Counted from the first letter of the stretch, positions 25,037-36,336 are shown. The stretch is DNA of 64,000 nt from Streptomyces sp. NBC_01255 (GCF_036226445.1 NZ_CP108474.1:2852001-2916000), one strand, 5' to 3'. The notes: generated by a model from the letters alone, not told the origin. Made by a program: numbers and translations.

Positions 25037-28000
25037 GTGTCGTCTCAGTCCCCCAGTACCCCGAGCTCCCCGACCGACCAAGACGGGCAGGGTCAGAACC
25101 CTGCAGCCGCCTTCGGTGCCAATGAGTGGCTCGTCGACGAGATCTACCAGCAGTACCTCCAGGACCCGAATTCGGTCGATCGTGCCTGGTGGGACTTCTT
25201 CGCCGACTACAAGCCGGGAGCGTCGGCGACCCCGACCGCCCCGGCCCCCACCACGACCACTCAGAGCGCGCCCGCCGCGCCGCAGGCGGGCCCCGCACAG
25301 GCCGCACCTGCCGCTCCGGCGGCCGCTCAGGCCTCCGTGCCCGCTCCGGCCCCGGCTCCCGCCGCGGCTCCGGCGCCGGCTCCGGCCAAGCCCGTCGCGG
25401 CCCCTGCCGCTCCGGTCGCCCCGGTCGCCGCCAGGCCCGCCGCCGCTCCGGCGCCGGTCGTCAAGGCCAAGGAGGCCACCACGGCCCCCGTCGGCCCGGA
25501 GCTGATCACGCTGCGCGGCCCCGCCGCCGCGGTCGCGAAGAACATGAACGCCTCGCTGGAGGTGCCGACGGCCACGTCCGTCCGCGCCGTCCCGGTGAAG
25601 CTGCTCTTCGACAACCGGATCGTGATCAACAACCACCTGAAGCGTGCCCGGGGCGGGAAGATCTCCTTCACGCACCTCATCGGCTACGCGATGGTGCAGG
25701 CGATCAAGGCCATGCCGTCGATGAACTACTCCTTCGCGGAGAAGGACGGCAAGCCGACCCTGGTCAAGCCGGAGCACGTCAACTTCGGTCTCGCGATCGA
25801 CCTGGTGAAGCCCAACGGCGACCGCCAGCTCGTCGTCGCGGGCATCAAGAAGGCCGAGACGCTCAACTTCTTCGAGTTCTGGCAGGCGTACGAGGACATC
25901 GTCAAGCGGGCCCGCGTGGGCAAGCTGACGATGGAGGACTTCACCGGCGTCACGGTCTCCCTGACCAACCCCGGCGGCCTCGGCACCGTCCACTCCGTGC
26001 CGCGTCTGATGCCCGGACAGTCGGTCATCATGGGCGTCGGCTCGATGGACTACCCGGCCGAGTTCCAGGGCACGTCCCAGGACACCCTGAACAAGCTGGG
26101 CATCTCGAAGGTCATGACCCTGACCTCGACCTACGACCACCGGGTCATCCAGGGTGCCGCCTCCGGCGAGTTCCTGCGCGTCGTCGCGAACTACCTCCTC
26201 GGCGAGCAGGGCTTCTACGACGACATCTTCAAGGCGCTGCGCATCCCCTACGAGCCGGTCCGCTGGCTCAAGGACATCGACGCGTCGCACGACGACGACG
26301 TCACCAAGGCCGCGCGCGTCTTCGAGCTCATCCACTCCTACCGGGTCCGCGGCCACGTCATGGCCGACACCGACCCGCTGGAGTACAAGCAGCGCAAGCA
26401 CCCCGACCTGGACATCACCGAGCACGGCCTCACCCTGTGGGACCTCGAGCGGGAGTTCGCGGTCGGCGGCTTCGCCGGCAAGTCGATGATGAAGCTCCGC
26501 GACATCCTCGGCGTCCTGCGCGACTCGTACTGCCGCACCACGGGCGTCGAGTTCATGCACATCCAGGACCCGAAGCAGCGCAAGTGGATCCAGGACCGCG
26601 TCGAGCGCCCCCACGCCCGTGTGGAGCGCGAGGAGCAGCTGCGGATCCTGCGCCGTCTGAACGCCGCCGAGGCCTTCGAGACCTTCCTGCAGACGAAGTA
26701 CGTCGGCCAGAAGCGCTTCTCCCTGGAGGGCGGCGAGTCCGTCATCCCGCTGCTCGACGCGGTCATCGACTCGGCCGCCGAGTCGCGCCTCGACGAGGTC
26801 GTCATCGGCATGGCCCACCGCGGCCGTCTGAACGTCCTCGCGAACATCGTGGGCAAGTCGTACGCGCAGATCTTCCGCGAGTTCGAGGGCAACCTCGACC
26901 CGAAGTCGATGCACGGCTCCGGCGACGTCAAGTACCACCTGGGCGCCCAGGGCACCTTCACCGGTCTCGACGGCGAGGAGATCACGGTCTCCCTGGCCGC
27001 CAACCCCTCGCACCTCGAGGCGGTCGACCCGGTCCTGGAAGGCATCGTCCGCGCCAAGCAGGACGTCATCAACAAGGGCGGCACGGACTTCACCGTCCTG
27101 CCGATCGCCCTCCACGGTGACGCGGCCTTCGCCGGCCAGGGCGTCGTGGCCGAGACCCTGAACATGTCCCAGCTGCGGGGCTACCGCACCGGCGGCACGG
27201 TCCACATCGTCATCAACAACCAGGTGGGCTTCACCGCCGCCCCGGAGTCCTCGCGCTCCTCGATGTACGCGACCGACGTGGCCCGCATGATCGAGGCGCC
27301 GATCTTCCACGTGAACGGCGACGACCCGGAGGCCGTGGTCCGCGTGGCGCGGCTCGCCTTCGAGTTCCGCCAGACGTTCAACAAGGACGTGGTGATCGAC
27401 CTCATCTGCTACCGCCGCCGCGGTCACAACGAGGGCGACAACCCGCAGTTCACCAACCCGCAGATGTACAACCTGATCGACAAGAAGCGTTCGGTGCGCA
27501 AGCTGTACACCGAGTCGCTGATCGGTCGCGGCGACATCACCCTCGAGGAGGCGGAGCAGGCGCTCCAGGACTTCCAGGGCCAGCTGGAGAAGGTGTTCGC
27601 GGAGGTCCGCGAGGCCACCGCGGCGCCGACCCCGGCGCACGTCCCGGACGCCCGCGCCGAGTTCCCGGTCTCCGTCACCACGGCGGTCTCCGCCGAGGTC
27701 GTGAAGCGGATCGCCGAGTCGCAGGTCACCATCCCGGAGCGGATCACGGTCCACCCGCGACTGATGCCGCAGATGCAGCGCCGCGCCGCCTCCATCGACG
27801 ACGGCACCATCGACTGGGGCTTCGGCGAGACCCTCGCCATCGGCTCCCTGCTGATGGAGGGCACCCCGGTCCGGCTCTCCGGCCAGGACTCCCGTCGCGG
27901 CACCTTCGGCCAGCGCCACGCGGTGCTGGTGGACCAGGAGACCGGCGAGGACTTCACCCCGCTGCTCTACCTGGCCGACGACCAGGCCCACTACAACGTC

Positions 28001-28873
28001 TACGACTCGCTGCTCAGCGAGTACGCGGCGATGGGCTTCGAGTACGGCTACTCGCTGGAGCGCCCGGACGCCCTGGTCGTCTGGGAGGCCCAGTTCGGTG
28101 ACTTCGTCAACGGCGCGCAGACCGTCGTCGACGAGTTCATCTCCTCGGCCGAGCAGAAGTGGGGCCAGACCTCCGGCGTCACGCTGCTCCTGCCGCACGG
28201 CTACGAGGGCCAGGGCCCGGACCACTCGTCCGCTCGCCCGGAGCGCTTCCTCCAGATGTGCGCCCAGGACAACATGACGGTCGCCATGCCGACGCTGCCG
28301 TCGAACTACTTCCACCTGCTGCGCTGGCAGGTCCACAACCCGCACCACAAGCCGCTCATCGTCTTCACCCCGAAGTCGATGCTGCGTCTGAAGGCCGCGG
28401 CGTCGAAGGTGGAGGAGTTCACCACCGGCGGCTTCCGCCCGGTGATCGGCGACACGCTCATCTCCTCCGGAGCCGGCAACGCGGCGGACGTCCGCAAGGT
28501 CGTCTTCTGCGCGGGCAAGGTCTACTACGACCTGGAGGCCGAGCGTCAGAAGCGGGGCGACACGGAGACCGCGATCATCCGTCTCGAGCGTCTGTACCCG
28601 CTGCCGGGTGCCGAGCTCCAGGCCGAGATCGCCAAGTACCCGAACGCCGCGAAGTACATCTGGGCGCAGGAGGAGCCGGCGAACCAGGGTGCCTGGCCGT
28701 TCATCGCGCTCAACCTGATCGACCACCTGGACCTGGCGGTCGGCGCGGACATCCCGGCGGGCGAGCGCCTGCGCCGGATCTCGCGTCCGCACTCCTCCTC
28801 CCCGGCGGTCGGCTCGGCCAAGCGCCACCAGGCGGAGCAGCAGCAGCTGGTCAACGAGGTCTTCGACGCCTGA
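25037..28873 (+). CDS. kgd: Multifunctional 2-oxoglutarate decarboxylase/dehydrogenase E1-E2 (Kgd)
   Basis: A 1278-residue fusion. The short N-terminal E1-type helix ([16 protein letters not shown]) is followed by an Ala/Pro linker (about 62-150). Next comes a dihydrolipoyl-acyltransferase-like catalytic domain (about 165-385) with the active-site-type [13 protein letters not shown]. The thiamine-diphosphate E1 domain and transketolase-like half ([36 protein letters not shown]) follow. No lipoyl domain is present, as in actinobacterial Kgd, which takes the lipoyl arm from another E2. It drives the 2-oxoglutarate step of the TCA cycle. GTG 25037 has GAAGAGGG upstream; GTG 25010 is a less likely start. 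A phospho-GarA-type inhibitor may act on it, as known in relatives. Confidence 0.96.
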   Translation: MSSQSPSTPSSPTDQDGQGQNPAAAFGANEWLVDEIYQQYLQDPNSVDRAWWDFFADYKPGASATPTAPAPTTTTQSAPAAPQAGPAQAAPAAPAAAQASVPAPAPAPAAAPAPAPAKPVAAPAAPVAPVAARPAAAPAPVVKAKEATTAPVGPELITLRGPAAAVAKNMNASLEVPTATSVRAVPVKLLFDNRIVINNHLKRARGGKISFTHLIGYAMVQAIKAMPSMNYSFAEKDGKPTLVKPEHVNFGLAIDLVKPNGDRQLVVAGIKKAETLNFFEFWQAYEDIVKRARVGKLTMEDFTGVTVSLTNPGGLGTVHSVPRLMPGQSVIMGVGSMDYPAEFQGTSQDTLNKLGISKVMTLTSTYDHRVIQGAASGEFLRVVANYLLGEQGFYDDIFKALRIPYEPVRWLKDIDASHDDDVTKAARVFELIHSYRVRGHVMADTDPLEYKQRKHPDLDITEHGLTLWDLEREFAVGGFAGKSMMKLRDILGVLRDSYCRTTGVEFMHIQDPKQRKWIQDRVERPHARVEREEQLRILRRLNAAEAFETFLQTKYVGQKRFSLEGGESVIPLLDAVIDSAAESRLDEVVIGMAHRGRLNVLANIVGKSYAQIFREFEGNLDPKSMHGSGDVKYHLGAQGTFTGLDGEEITVSLAANPSHLEAVDPVLEGIVRAKQDVINKGGTDFTVLPIALHGDAAFAGQGVVAETLNMSQLRGYRTGGTVHIVINNQVGFTAAPESSRSSMYATDVARMIEAPIFHVNGDDPEAVVRVARLAFEFRQTFNKDVVIDLICYRRRGHNEGDNPQFTNPQMYNLIDKKRSVRKLYTESLIGRGDITLEEAEQALQDFQGQLEKVFAEVREATAAPTPAHVPDARAEFPVSVTTAVSAEVVKRIAESQVTIPERITVHPRLMPQMQRRAASIDDGTIDWGFGETLAIGSLLMEGTPVRLSGQDSRRGTFGQRHAVLVDQETGEDFTPLLYLADDQAHYNVYDSLLSEYAAMGFEYGYSLERPDALVVWEAQFGDFVNGAQTVVDEFISSAEQKWGQTSGVTLLLPHGYEGQGPDHSSARPERFLQMCAQDNMTVAMPTLPSNYFHLLRWQVHNPHHKPLIVFTPKSMLRLKAAASKVEEFTTGGFRPVIGDTLISSGAGNAADVRKVVFCAGKVYYDLEAERQKRGDTETAIIRLERLYPLPGAELQAEIAKYPNAAKYIWAQEEPANQGAWPFIALNLIDHLDLAVGADIPAGERLRRISRPHSSSPAVGSAKRHQAEQQQLVNEVFDA

Positions 28874-28902
28874 TCGACCGGAGTACGTCCCGGAGTACGT
28901 AC

Positions 28903-28937
28903 GGAGGCCCGGCACCCCTGGTGGGTGCCGGGCCTCC
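28903..28937 (+). terminator. Terminator after kgd
   Basis: GGAGGCCCGGCACCC and GGGTGCCGGGCCTCC form a perfect 15-base stem around a five-base loop, 30 bases beyond the kgd stop. Confidence 0.85.
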
Positions 28938-28978
28938 GGCGTTCCGTGGACCTCGGGGACACGGCCTATCCTTGGCGC

Positions 28979-29164
28979 ATGTACTTCACCGACCGTGGCA
29001 TCGAGGAACTGGAGAAGCGGCGAGGCGAGGAGGAAGTCACCTTCGAGTGGCTCGCCGAGCAGCTGCGCACGTTCGTCGACCTCAACCCCGACTTCGAGGT
29101 GCCGGTCGAGCGCCTCGCGACCTGGCTGGCCCGTCTGGACGACGAGGACGAGGACGACGAGTAG
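28979..29164 (+). CDS. Small conserved acidic protein (DUF6104-like)
   Basis: A 61-residue protein starting MYFTDRGIEELEKRRGEEEVTFEWLAEQL and ending in an Asp/Glu tail. Small proteins like this sit behind kgd in streptomycetes and have no known function; the body is predicted helical. ATG 28979 follows TATCCT by exactly six bases and no ribosome site is present, so the mRNA is probably leaderless. The kgd terminator just upstream makes it an independent unit. Confidence 0.75.
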   Translation: MYFTDRGIEELEKRRGEEEVTFEWLAEQLRTFVDLNPDFEVPVERLATWLARLDDEDEDDE

Positions 29165-29197
29165 GAAGCGTTCCCGGCCGCGCCGTCAGCCGTGGAG

Positions 29198-30013
29198 TCA
29201 GCGGTCCCGCAGCCGGTCGTAGGCCAGTCCGAGCGCGCCGTGCGCGACGAGCAGCGCCCCCGCCGTCGTCCAGCCGCCGCTGCGCCGTCCGATCCCCCAG
29301 ACCAGCAGCGGCACGCCCGCCGCGAGTTGCGCCCCGCCCAGGACCCGCGCCCTGGGGCCGCGCAGGTACGGGCCGAGGGGCCCTTCCTCCACCACGTCCA
29401 GCTCGGCCCGCACGGCATCGCGCCAGCCGGGCCATTCGAGCTGCTCGGCGCCCTGCGCGAGGGCGACGGAGCGGAGCCGGTCGGCGCTGTCGCCGGGGAC
29501 GAGTCCGGTCGGCAGGGCGAGGCCGGTGCGGGCGAGAACCGCGACGACACCGACGAGCCGGCGGTGGGCGTCGGCCTCCGGGTCGGGTTCGGTGAGCGGT
29601 TCCAGGGCCTGCACGTCCAGGACGGGGTCGAGGGCGAGCCGGGCGGCGAAGGTACGCATGGCCTCGTCCTCGCCGACGGGCGTGCCGTCCGCGAGCCAGG
29701 TGTAGCCGACGGTGCGGCGGAAGCCCGCGGCGAGCGTGATCCCGGCCCGGTCGCGGTCCCACCACAGGGCGAGGACGGGCCAGGTCGCGGCGGAGACGGC
29801 CAGGGCGGTGGCCCAGCCGGTGACGACCTGTTCGACGGGCTCCCCGCCGTGGAGCCAGGGCTTCCCCTCCGGTACGAGCACGCTCCAGTCGTCGCCCGCG
29901 GGGGCGAGGAGCAGCTGTTCCCGCAGGAGCTGGGCCGGCGGTCTGACCGCCGTCGGGTCGGCACGGCAGAGCAGCAGTGCCCCTGAGGGACTCGATCCGG
30001 ATGTCGCGTTCAT
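29198..30013 (-). CDS. Hypothetical protein of unknown function
   Basis: A 271-residue protein. The middle contains VVTGWATALAVSAATWPVLALWWD and DRAGITLAAGFRRTVGYTWLADG. The C-terminal 60 residues are moderately hydrophobic (LGGAQLAAGVPLLVWGIG, TTAGALLVAHGALGLAYDRL) and may form one or two membrane-associated helices. There is no signal peptide and no recognised domain. ATG 30013 follows TAGCGT by six bases, indicating a leaderless transcript. The divergent gene is the DUF4097/PadR pair. Confidence 0.7.
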   Translation of the reverse strand: MNATSGSSPSGALLLCRADPTAVRPPAQLLREQLLLAPAGDDWSVLVPEGKPWLHGGEPVEQVVTGWATALAVSAATWPVLALWWDRDRAGITLAAGFRRTVGYTWLADGTPVGEDEAMRTFAARLALDPVLDVQALEPLTEPDPEADAHRRLVGVVAVLARTGLALPTGLVPGDSADRLRSVALAQGAEQLEWPGWRDAVRAELDVVEEGPLGPYLRGPRARVLGGAQLAAGVPLLVWGIGRRSGGWTTAGALLVAHGALGLAYDRLRDR

Positions 30014-30082
30014 TCCCCCACGCTAGCCACTTTGTCCGTGTACGGCGGTGATTGCCCCCTGCATATCGGGGAAGAGTCAGGG

Positions 30083-30135
30083 TTGACTTCCCCCAACCGC
30101 GACATATCGTGTCTATCGAGAGTCGCGATATGTTG
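30083..30135 (+). promoter_or_regulatory. DUF4097/PadR promoter with overlapping operator
   Basis: TTGACT (30083-30088) and TATCGT (30105-30110), spaced 16 bases, form a good vegetative promoter. The inverted repeat CGACATATCG (30100-30109) with CGATATGTTG (30126-30135) covers the -10 and start region. This is a plausible site for the PadR protein encoded by the second gene of the pair. Confidence 0.65.
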
Positions 30136-30161
30136 CGTTGTCGAAACGGGAGGCCAGCACC

Positions 30162-31022
30162 ATGACAGAGTGGACCGTCACCAAGCCGACGAGGCTCGCC
30201 CCGGCCGATCCCGTCACGCGCCTGCAGGTCCGCATCGTCAGCGGCACGGTGAACGTGGTGGGGACGGAAGAGAGTTCCACCCACGTCGAGATCTCCGAGA
30301 TCGAGGGCCCGCCGCTGATCGTGTCGCAGGACGGTTCCACCCTGACCGTGACCTACGAGGACCTGCACTGGAAGAACCTCCACAAGTGGTTCGACCGCAA
30401 GGGCCACCGGCGCCGCGCCGTCGTCTCCGTCGCCGTCCCCGCGGGCGTCGACGTCGAGGTGGGCGCGGTCGACGCCGAAGCGGTCGTCTCCGGCATCAGA
30501 GGACGTACGGAAGTGCGCGGCGTCACGGGCGACACGACCCTCCTCGGGCTCTCCGGTCCGGTCCACGCCGAGAGCGTCTCCGGAAGCCTGGAGGCCCAGT
30601 CGGTCACGGGCGCTCTGCGGATCAGCTCGGCGACGGGCGCCGTCACCGTGATCGAGGGCGCGGGCGGCTCCGTGAAGGCCGAGACCATCAGCGGTGACAT
30701 GGTCATCGACCTCGACCCGGGCGAGCTCGACGGGCCGCCCGTCGACATCCAGCTCAGCAGCGTCTCCGGTCAGGTCGCCATCCGGCTGCCGCACCCGACC
30801 GACGCCAGGGTGGAGGCGAGCACGACGATCGGCTCCGTGTCGAACGCCTTCGAGGATCTGCGGGTGACCGGAGAGTGGGGCACCAAGTCCGTCACCGGCA
30901 CACTGGGTTCCGGGCGGGGCACGCTCACGGCGACCACCGTCTCCGGCTCCATCGCCCTCCTCCGCCGCCCCGAGGCGGCCTCCCCCTCGGCTTCCCCCTC
31001 CGCGACCGGAAAGGTGCTCTGA
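30162..31022 (+). CDS. DUF4097 beta-strand repeat protein
   Basis: A 286-residue protein built of repeated short strands (VVSGIRGRTEVRGVTGDTTLLGLSGPVHAESVSGSLEAQSVTGALRI and onward), the right-handed beta-helix pattern of DUF4097 (putative adhesin) proteins. No signal peptide is visible, so it probably acts in the cytosol or on the membrane inner face. ATG 30162 follows GGGAGG. It precedes a PadR regulator by one base and shares its promoter. Such pairs are common in actinomycetes and their purpose is unknown. Confidence 0.83.
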   Translation: MTEWTVTKPTRLAPADPVTRLQVRIVSGTVNVVGTEESSTHVEISEIEGPPLIVSQDGSTLTVTYEDLHWKNLHKWFDRKGHRRRAVVSVAVPAGVDVEVGAVDAEAVVSGIRGRTEVRGVTGDTTLLGLSGPVHAESVSGSLEAQSVTGALRISSATGAVTVIEGAGGSVKAETISGDMVIDLDPGELDGPPVDIQLSSVSGQVAIRLPHPTDARVEASTTIGSVSNAFEDLRVTGEWGTKSVTGTLGSGRGTLTATTVSGSIALLRRPEAASPSASPSATGKVL

Positions 31023-31023
31023 C

Positions 31024-31977
31024 ATGCCGCCCGTCTTCGCCCATGGCCGCCTCCGCCTCTACCTCCTCAAGCTCCTCGACGAGGCCCCCCGCCACGGCTA
31101 TGAGGTGATCCGGCTCCTGGAGGAGCGCTTCCAGGGGCTCTACGCGCCCTCGGCCGGCACGGTCTACCCGAGGCTCGCCAAGCTGGAGGCCGAAGGCCTC
31201 GTCACCCACGCCAGCGCGGGCGGCCGGAAGGTCTACTCGATCACCGACGCGGGCCGGGCCGAGCTGGCCGGCCGCGGGGCCGAACTGACCGATCTGGAGC
31301 GGGAGATCCGCGACTCGGTGTCGGAGCTGGCGGCGGAGATCCGCGACGACGTACGCGGCGCGGCCGGCCGGGTGCGCAGCGAGATGCGCGCGGCGGCGGG
31401 GCAGGCGCGGGCGGCGGAGAGCGCGTCGTTCGCCGACGCCAAGGAGGAGCTGCGCCGGGCCAAGCAGGAGTGGAAGGAACAGGCCCGCCAGGCCAAGGCG
31501 GAGGCCCAGTCGGCCCGCCACCAGGCGAAGGAGTTCCAGCGCATCGCCCAGCAGGTCCAGGAGGAGGTCCAGGACCGGTTCTCGCACGGTGACTGGCCCA
31601 CGGGGGTCTGGGAGGGCCTCTCGGACATCACGGCACAGCTCGGCGGTCTGGTGGCGGGCACGGCCCATCCGAAGGCGACGGCCAGGGCGACCGGAGCCGC
31701 AGGTTCGTCCGGAGCCGCAGAGGAAGCCGTGGTGTCCGACTCCGCCGACGAGGCGGAGTGGGCGCCGGACCGCGCGCCGGAGTGGGCGCGTGACACGGAA
31801 GGTTCGGGCGACCCGGGCCGTGATCTCGACCGGCTGCTCGACCGCTTCCGGGACGAGATCCGGGACGCGGCCCGGGACCACGGAGTGAGCGGGGAGCAGC
31901 TGACCGAGACCCGCCGCCATCTGTCGACGGCGGCGGTCCGGATCACGGACCTGCTGAACGGGCAGCGCACGAGCTGA
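31024..31977 (+). CDS. PadR family regulator with long helical tail
   Basis: A 317-residue protein. The PadR winged helix is at about residues 8-85 (LRLYLLKLLDEAPRHGYEVIRLLEERF, GTVYPRLAKLEAEGLVTH). A highly charged helical region of about 120 residues (LTDLEREIRDSVSELAAEIRDDV, AKEELRRAKQEWKEQARQAKAE), likely a coiled coil, follows, then an acidic linker and a last helical region. Usual PadR proteins are far shorter. It should bind the inverted repeat at the promoter of its own operon. The coiled coil may contact other proteins or oligomerise the regulator. Confidence 0.88.
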   Translation: MPPVFAHGRLRLYLLKLLDEAPRHGYEVIRLLEERFQGLYAPSAGTVYPRLAKLEAEGLVTHASAGGRKVYSITDAGRAELAGRGAELTDLEREIRDSVSELAAEIRDDVRGAAGRVRSEMRAAAGQARAAESASFADAKEELRRAKQEWKEQARQAKAEAQSARHQAKEFQRIAQQVQEEVQDRFSHGDWPTGVWEGLSDITAQLGGLVAGTAHPKATARATGAAGSSGAAEEAVVSDSADEAEWAPDRAPEWARDTEGSGDPGRDLDRLLDRFRDEIRDAARDHGVSGEQLTETRRHLSTAAVRITDLLNGQRTS

Positions 31978-31990
31978 CGAGCGGGCCGGG

Positions 31991-33370
31991 TCAGCCCCGG
32001 GTGGCGGTGACCGTCACCCGGGCGCCCGGGGCCGCGAGGATCCAGGCCCTCCCCCGGTCCTTGCGGAGTACGAGCGCCCCGCCCCGGGCCGTCACCCGCC
32101 AGTCGCCGGGCGGGAGCGAGAGCTCGGTGACGCGGGGGCCGCGACGCCCCGCGGAGTCGTACGACAGGCGGTAGACCCCCGTCGCCGCGTCGTAGGCCGC
32201 GGAGCGGACCGTGCCCGCGACGGCCTCCGCGTACGGCTCGGCGGTCAGTTCCTTGTTCGTGCGGAAGGCGCCGGTGCCGTCCACCGCGCAGTACCCGCCG
32301 CCGTAGCACCACTCCCAGCCCGCCCAGCCCGAGCTGTAGCGGCCGAGGGAGGACATCGCCTCGCGGTAGAAGCGGTTCATGTTCGGCAGGGAGTTGTTGA
32401 GCGGGCCCCACTCCCCCACCACGACAGGCACCTTGTACTCCTTGGGGTACAGCGTGACGGCCTGCTCGTAGTTCTCGACCCAGCGGGCGTCGGGGTCGTA
32501 GTCGGTGCCCGCCTCCATGCCGGCGTTGTAGAAGTGCGGAGCGTAGACGATCCGGGGGTCGTCGATCCGTCCGAGTCCGGTGGGCACCCCCTCGCCGACG
32601 ATGGGGGTCGGCTCGACGAAGATCCAGGTGTCCGGGTCGACCGAACGGATCGTGTCCGCCATCCGGTTGTACATCGGGGTCAGCTGCTCGCGTTCGATGC
32701 GGCGGGCCGCCGTCGCCAGGTCCTCGCCCTCCCCCATCTCGCCCATCGGCTCGTTGATCAGGTCGTAGCCGAGGACGGCGGGGTGGTCCTCGAAGCGGTC
32801 GGCGAGCACCCGCCACATGCGGGCCTGGGCGAGCCGGAGGTCCTCGTCCTCGTACAGGTGGGTGAAGGCCCGCTGGACGGCCGGCTCGAAGTACTCGGAG
32901 AACCAGTCGTCGGGGTGCGGGGTGAAGGGCAGTCCGTCGGTCCTGGTCGCCCACTCGGGGATGCCCCGATGGCCGAAGGCCGGGCCGAAGACGTCCTGGT
33001 GGGCGTCGAGGACCACGGTGACGTCGTGCTTCTCGGCCCAGCCCAGGATGCGCTCGATCTTGCGCAGATAGGCCTGGCTGTACTGGCCGGGGCGGGGCTC
33101 CAGGTCGTCCCAGAAGACGAGGAGTCGGGCGAAGTTGAAGCCCTTGGCGCGCATGTCGCGGATGTGCTTCTCGGTGATCGCGGAGAGGGCGGCGTCGCCG
33201 CTGTTCGCCTTGTCCGCGAGGTTCCAGCCGCGCAGGGTGAGGGTGCGGCCGTACGCGTCGGTGAGGGCGGGGATGCCGTCACCGCCCGCGCCCCCGGTCT
33301 CGGCATGGGCGGCCGTCGGGGTGAGCAGCGCGGCGACGACGGCACTCGCCACAAGGGTGGTTCGCAACAA
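31991..33370 (-). CDS. Secreted GH5 endoglycoceramidase-like glycosidase
   Basis: A 459-residue exported enzyme. The signal peptide (TLVASAVVAALLTPTAAHA, about 24 residues) precedes a GH5 barrel: RGWNLADKANSG, the acid/base Glu in YDLINEPMG (about residue 205) and the nucleophile Glu in VVVGEWGP (about 320). A beta-sandwich C-terminal domain follows. The sequence recalls actinobacterial endoglycoceramidases, which split the bond between glycan and ceramide. Other GH5 specificity is possible. TTG 33370 has GGAGG six bases upstream. The gene is monocistronic. Confidence 0.82.
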   Translation of the reverse strand: MLRTTLVASAVVAALLTPTAAHAETGGAGGDGIPALTDAYGRTLTLRGWNLADKANSGDAALSAITEKHIRDMRAKGFNFARLLVFWDDLEPRPGQYSQAYLRKIERILGWAEKHDVTVVLDAHQDVFGPAFGHRGIPEWATRTDGLPFTPHPDDWFSEYFEPAVQRAFTHLYEDEDLRLAQARMWRVLADRFEDHPAVLGYDLINEPMGEMGEGEDLATAARRIEREQLTPMYNRMADTIRSVDPDTWIFVEPTPIVGEGVPTGLGRIDDPRIVYAPHFYNAGMEAGTDYDPDARWVENYEQAVTLYPKEYKVPVVVGEWGPLNNSLPNMNRFYREAMSSLGRYSSGWAGWEWCYGGGYCAVDGTGAFRTNKELTAEPYAEAVAGTVRSAAYDAATGVYRLSYDSAGRRGPRVTELSLPPGDWRVTARGGALVLRKDRGRAWILAAPGARVTVTATRG

Positions 33371-33449
33371 GGAAGACCTCCGGCACGAGGATGTGAGAGA
33401 TGTTCATGTTTCGTGTGCCGGAGATCCCATCAGTATTACTGACGAGTCA

Positions 33450-34415
33450 TCAAGAGGTCGTCAGGACGATCTTTCCGAAGAGTTCGCCGGACGCCATCTT
33501 CTCGAAGCCCTCGCGGGCCCGGTCCAGCGGCAGGACCTCGTCGACGACCGGCCGGACGCCCGTGGCCGCGCAGAACGACAGCAGGTCCTCCAGCTCGTCC
33601 TTGGAGCCCATGGTCGAGCCGACGACCTTCAGTTCCAGGAAGAAGATCCGGGTCAGCTCGGCGTGCGCGGGCCGGTCCCCGCTCGTGGCGCCCGAGATGA
33701 CCAGGGTGCCGCCCGGCCGCAGCGACTTGACCGAGTGCGACCAGGTCGCGGCGCCGACGGTCTCGATGACCGCGTCCACGCGCTGCGGCAGCCGCGCCCC
33801 CGGCTCGTACGCCTCGACGGCGCCGAGCTCGACGGCGCGCTTGCGCTTGGCCTCGTCGCGGCTGGTGGCGAAGACCCGCAGGCCCGCCGCCTTGCCGAGG
33901 GCGATCGCGGCGGTGGCCACGCCGCCGCCCGCGCCCTGCACGAGCACCGAGTCCCCGGGCCGTACACCCGCGTTGGTGAAGAGCATGCGGTACGCGGTGA
34001 GCCAGGCGGTGGGCAGGCAGGCGGCCTCCTCGAAGGAGAGCTCCTTCGGCTTGGGCAGCACGTTCCAGCGGGGCACGGTCACCCGCTCGGCGAACGTTCC
34101 CTGGTACCGCTCGGTGAGGATGGAGCGGGGCTCGTCCGGCCCGACGCCGTGGCCGGTCTGGCCGATCACGGAGTGCAGGACGACCTCGTTGCCGTCCTCG
34201 TCGATGCCGGCGGCGTCGCAGCCGAGGATCATCGGCAGCTTCTCCTCGGGCAGTCCGACCCCGCGCAGCGACCACAGGTCGTGGTGGTTGAGCGAGGCGG
34301 CCTTGACGGTGACGGTGGTCCAGCCGGGCCGGACCTCGGGCTCGGGGCGTTCGCCCAATTCGAGCCCGTTCAGGGGCTGGTCGCGGTCGATTCGGGCAGC
34401 GTAGGCAGCGAACAT
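33450..34415 (-). CDS. Zinc-free quinone oxidoreductase-like MDR dehydrogenase
   Basis: A 321-residue medium-chain dehydrogenase/reductase. The GroES-like N-terminus contains the segment ASLNHHDLWSLRG, and the Rossmann site is VLVQGAGGGVATAAIALGK near residue 150. The catalytic-zinc Cys/His pattern is absent, so it belongs to the NADPH quinone/enoyl reductase group. ATG 34415 follows TAGGGT by seven bases, so it is probably leaderless. The longer upstream frame has shadow-like composition. The substrate is unknown. Confidence 0.85.
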   Translation of the reverse strand: MFAAYAARIDRDQPLNGLELGERPEPEVRPGWTTVTVKAASLNHHDLWSLRGVGLPEEKLPMILGCDAAGIDEDGNEVVLHSVIGQTGHGVGPDEPRSILTERYQGTFAERVTVPRWNVLPKPKELSFEEAACLPTAWLTAYRMLFTNAGVRPGDSVLVQGAGGGVATAAIALGKAAGLRVFATSRDEAKRKRAVELGAVEAYEPGARLPQRVDAVIETVGAATWSHSVKSLRPGGTLVISGATSGDRPAHAELTRIFFLELKVVGSTMGSKDELEDLLSFCAATGVRPVVDEVLPLDRAREGFEKMASGELFGKIVLTTS

Positions 34416-34531
34416 GGCCCCGACCCTAGGGTCGGACGGGCGCGTGGCGGAACCACGCACCCGTGTGACACATACCTCCGCCGTACGCGACGAGGCCCCG
34501 GCCCCGCCCACGCGACGAGGCCCCGCCCACG

Positions 34532-34573
34532 CGACAGGGCCCCGTCCCGGTGGTCCGGAACGGGGCCCTGTCG
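34532..34573 (-). terminator. Terminator after malic enzyme gene
   Basis: Arms 34532-34550 and 34555-34573 pair over 19 bases with one mismatch around the loop TGGT, 18 bases beyond the stop. Two copies of CCCACGCGAC lie just outside it. Confidence 0.8.
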
Positions 34574-34590
34574 GGGGCTCAGGTGCGAGC

Positions 34591-35799
<1,209 letters not shown>

Positions 35800-36336
35800 T
35801 GGGAAGACCCCTTAAGTCTGTTTCATTTGAGGGTGGCCACTCCTGGTTGAGGAGGGGTGGGGAGGCACCGCGGCCGCCTTGTCTGGCAGCCGCTCGGGCG
35901 CGCCGCACAACGCGCCCTGAGCCCCGGATGAGGGGTGTAAGGATCCTTCTTACCGGACGGACGGCACCGCAGACGAGTCCATATGCGCTCGGTGACGCGA
36001 CTCATACCGAGTGCATCCGGACACGGACGGAGCACGACACGTCACCCCATGTCCCTATAGATGCCTACGGCACCCGAATGGCCGCTTTCAGCTCGTCCGA
36101 ATGGCGAGATCTACCGGAGATTTTCCGGTAACGGGGAAGAGATCCCGAAGAAGGTCCGGCCTTGATGTACCGGCCTGTCGTGATTCGGGGGTCACCCGTT
36201 ACCCGATTTTGACATCCATGGCCGTCGGTTTGAGGCAGTCCGAATGGCAAGATGCCGTAATCACACGAGGTCGCGACACTCGAAGACGCGTACGTGACCT
36301 GCTGGCAAGCCCCTCACACGCCGGAGGAACCCGACC
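35800..36336. promoter_or_regulatory. Long, relatively A/T-rich regulatory gap before the amino-acid ABC operon
   Basis: This 537-base region has no convincing gene. It holds a hairpin of ATGCGCTCGGT (35983-35993) with ACCGAGTGCAT (36006-36016). It also holds the 16-base direct repeat GTCCGAATGGCRAGAT at 36095-36110 and 36238-36253, 143 bases apart, the second copy about 85 bases before the operon. Its lower G+C than the flanks fits multiple promoters. A short frame at 36011-36340 has no ribosome site and is not called. Confidence 0.55.

Noticed and set aside
24821..28915. A 1364-codon minus-strand open frame across kgd
   Set aside because: The opposite strand encodes a clear Kgd; the antisense translation is rich in Arg/Gly/Leu/Asp/His/Val with no motif.
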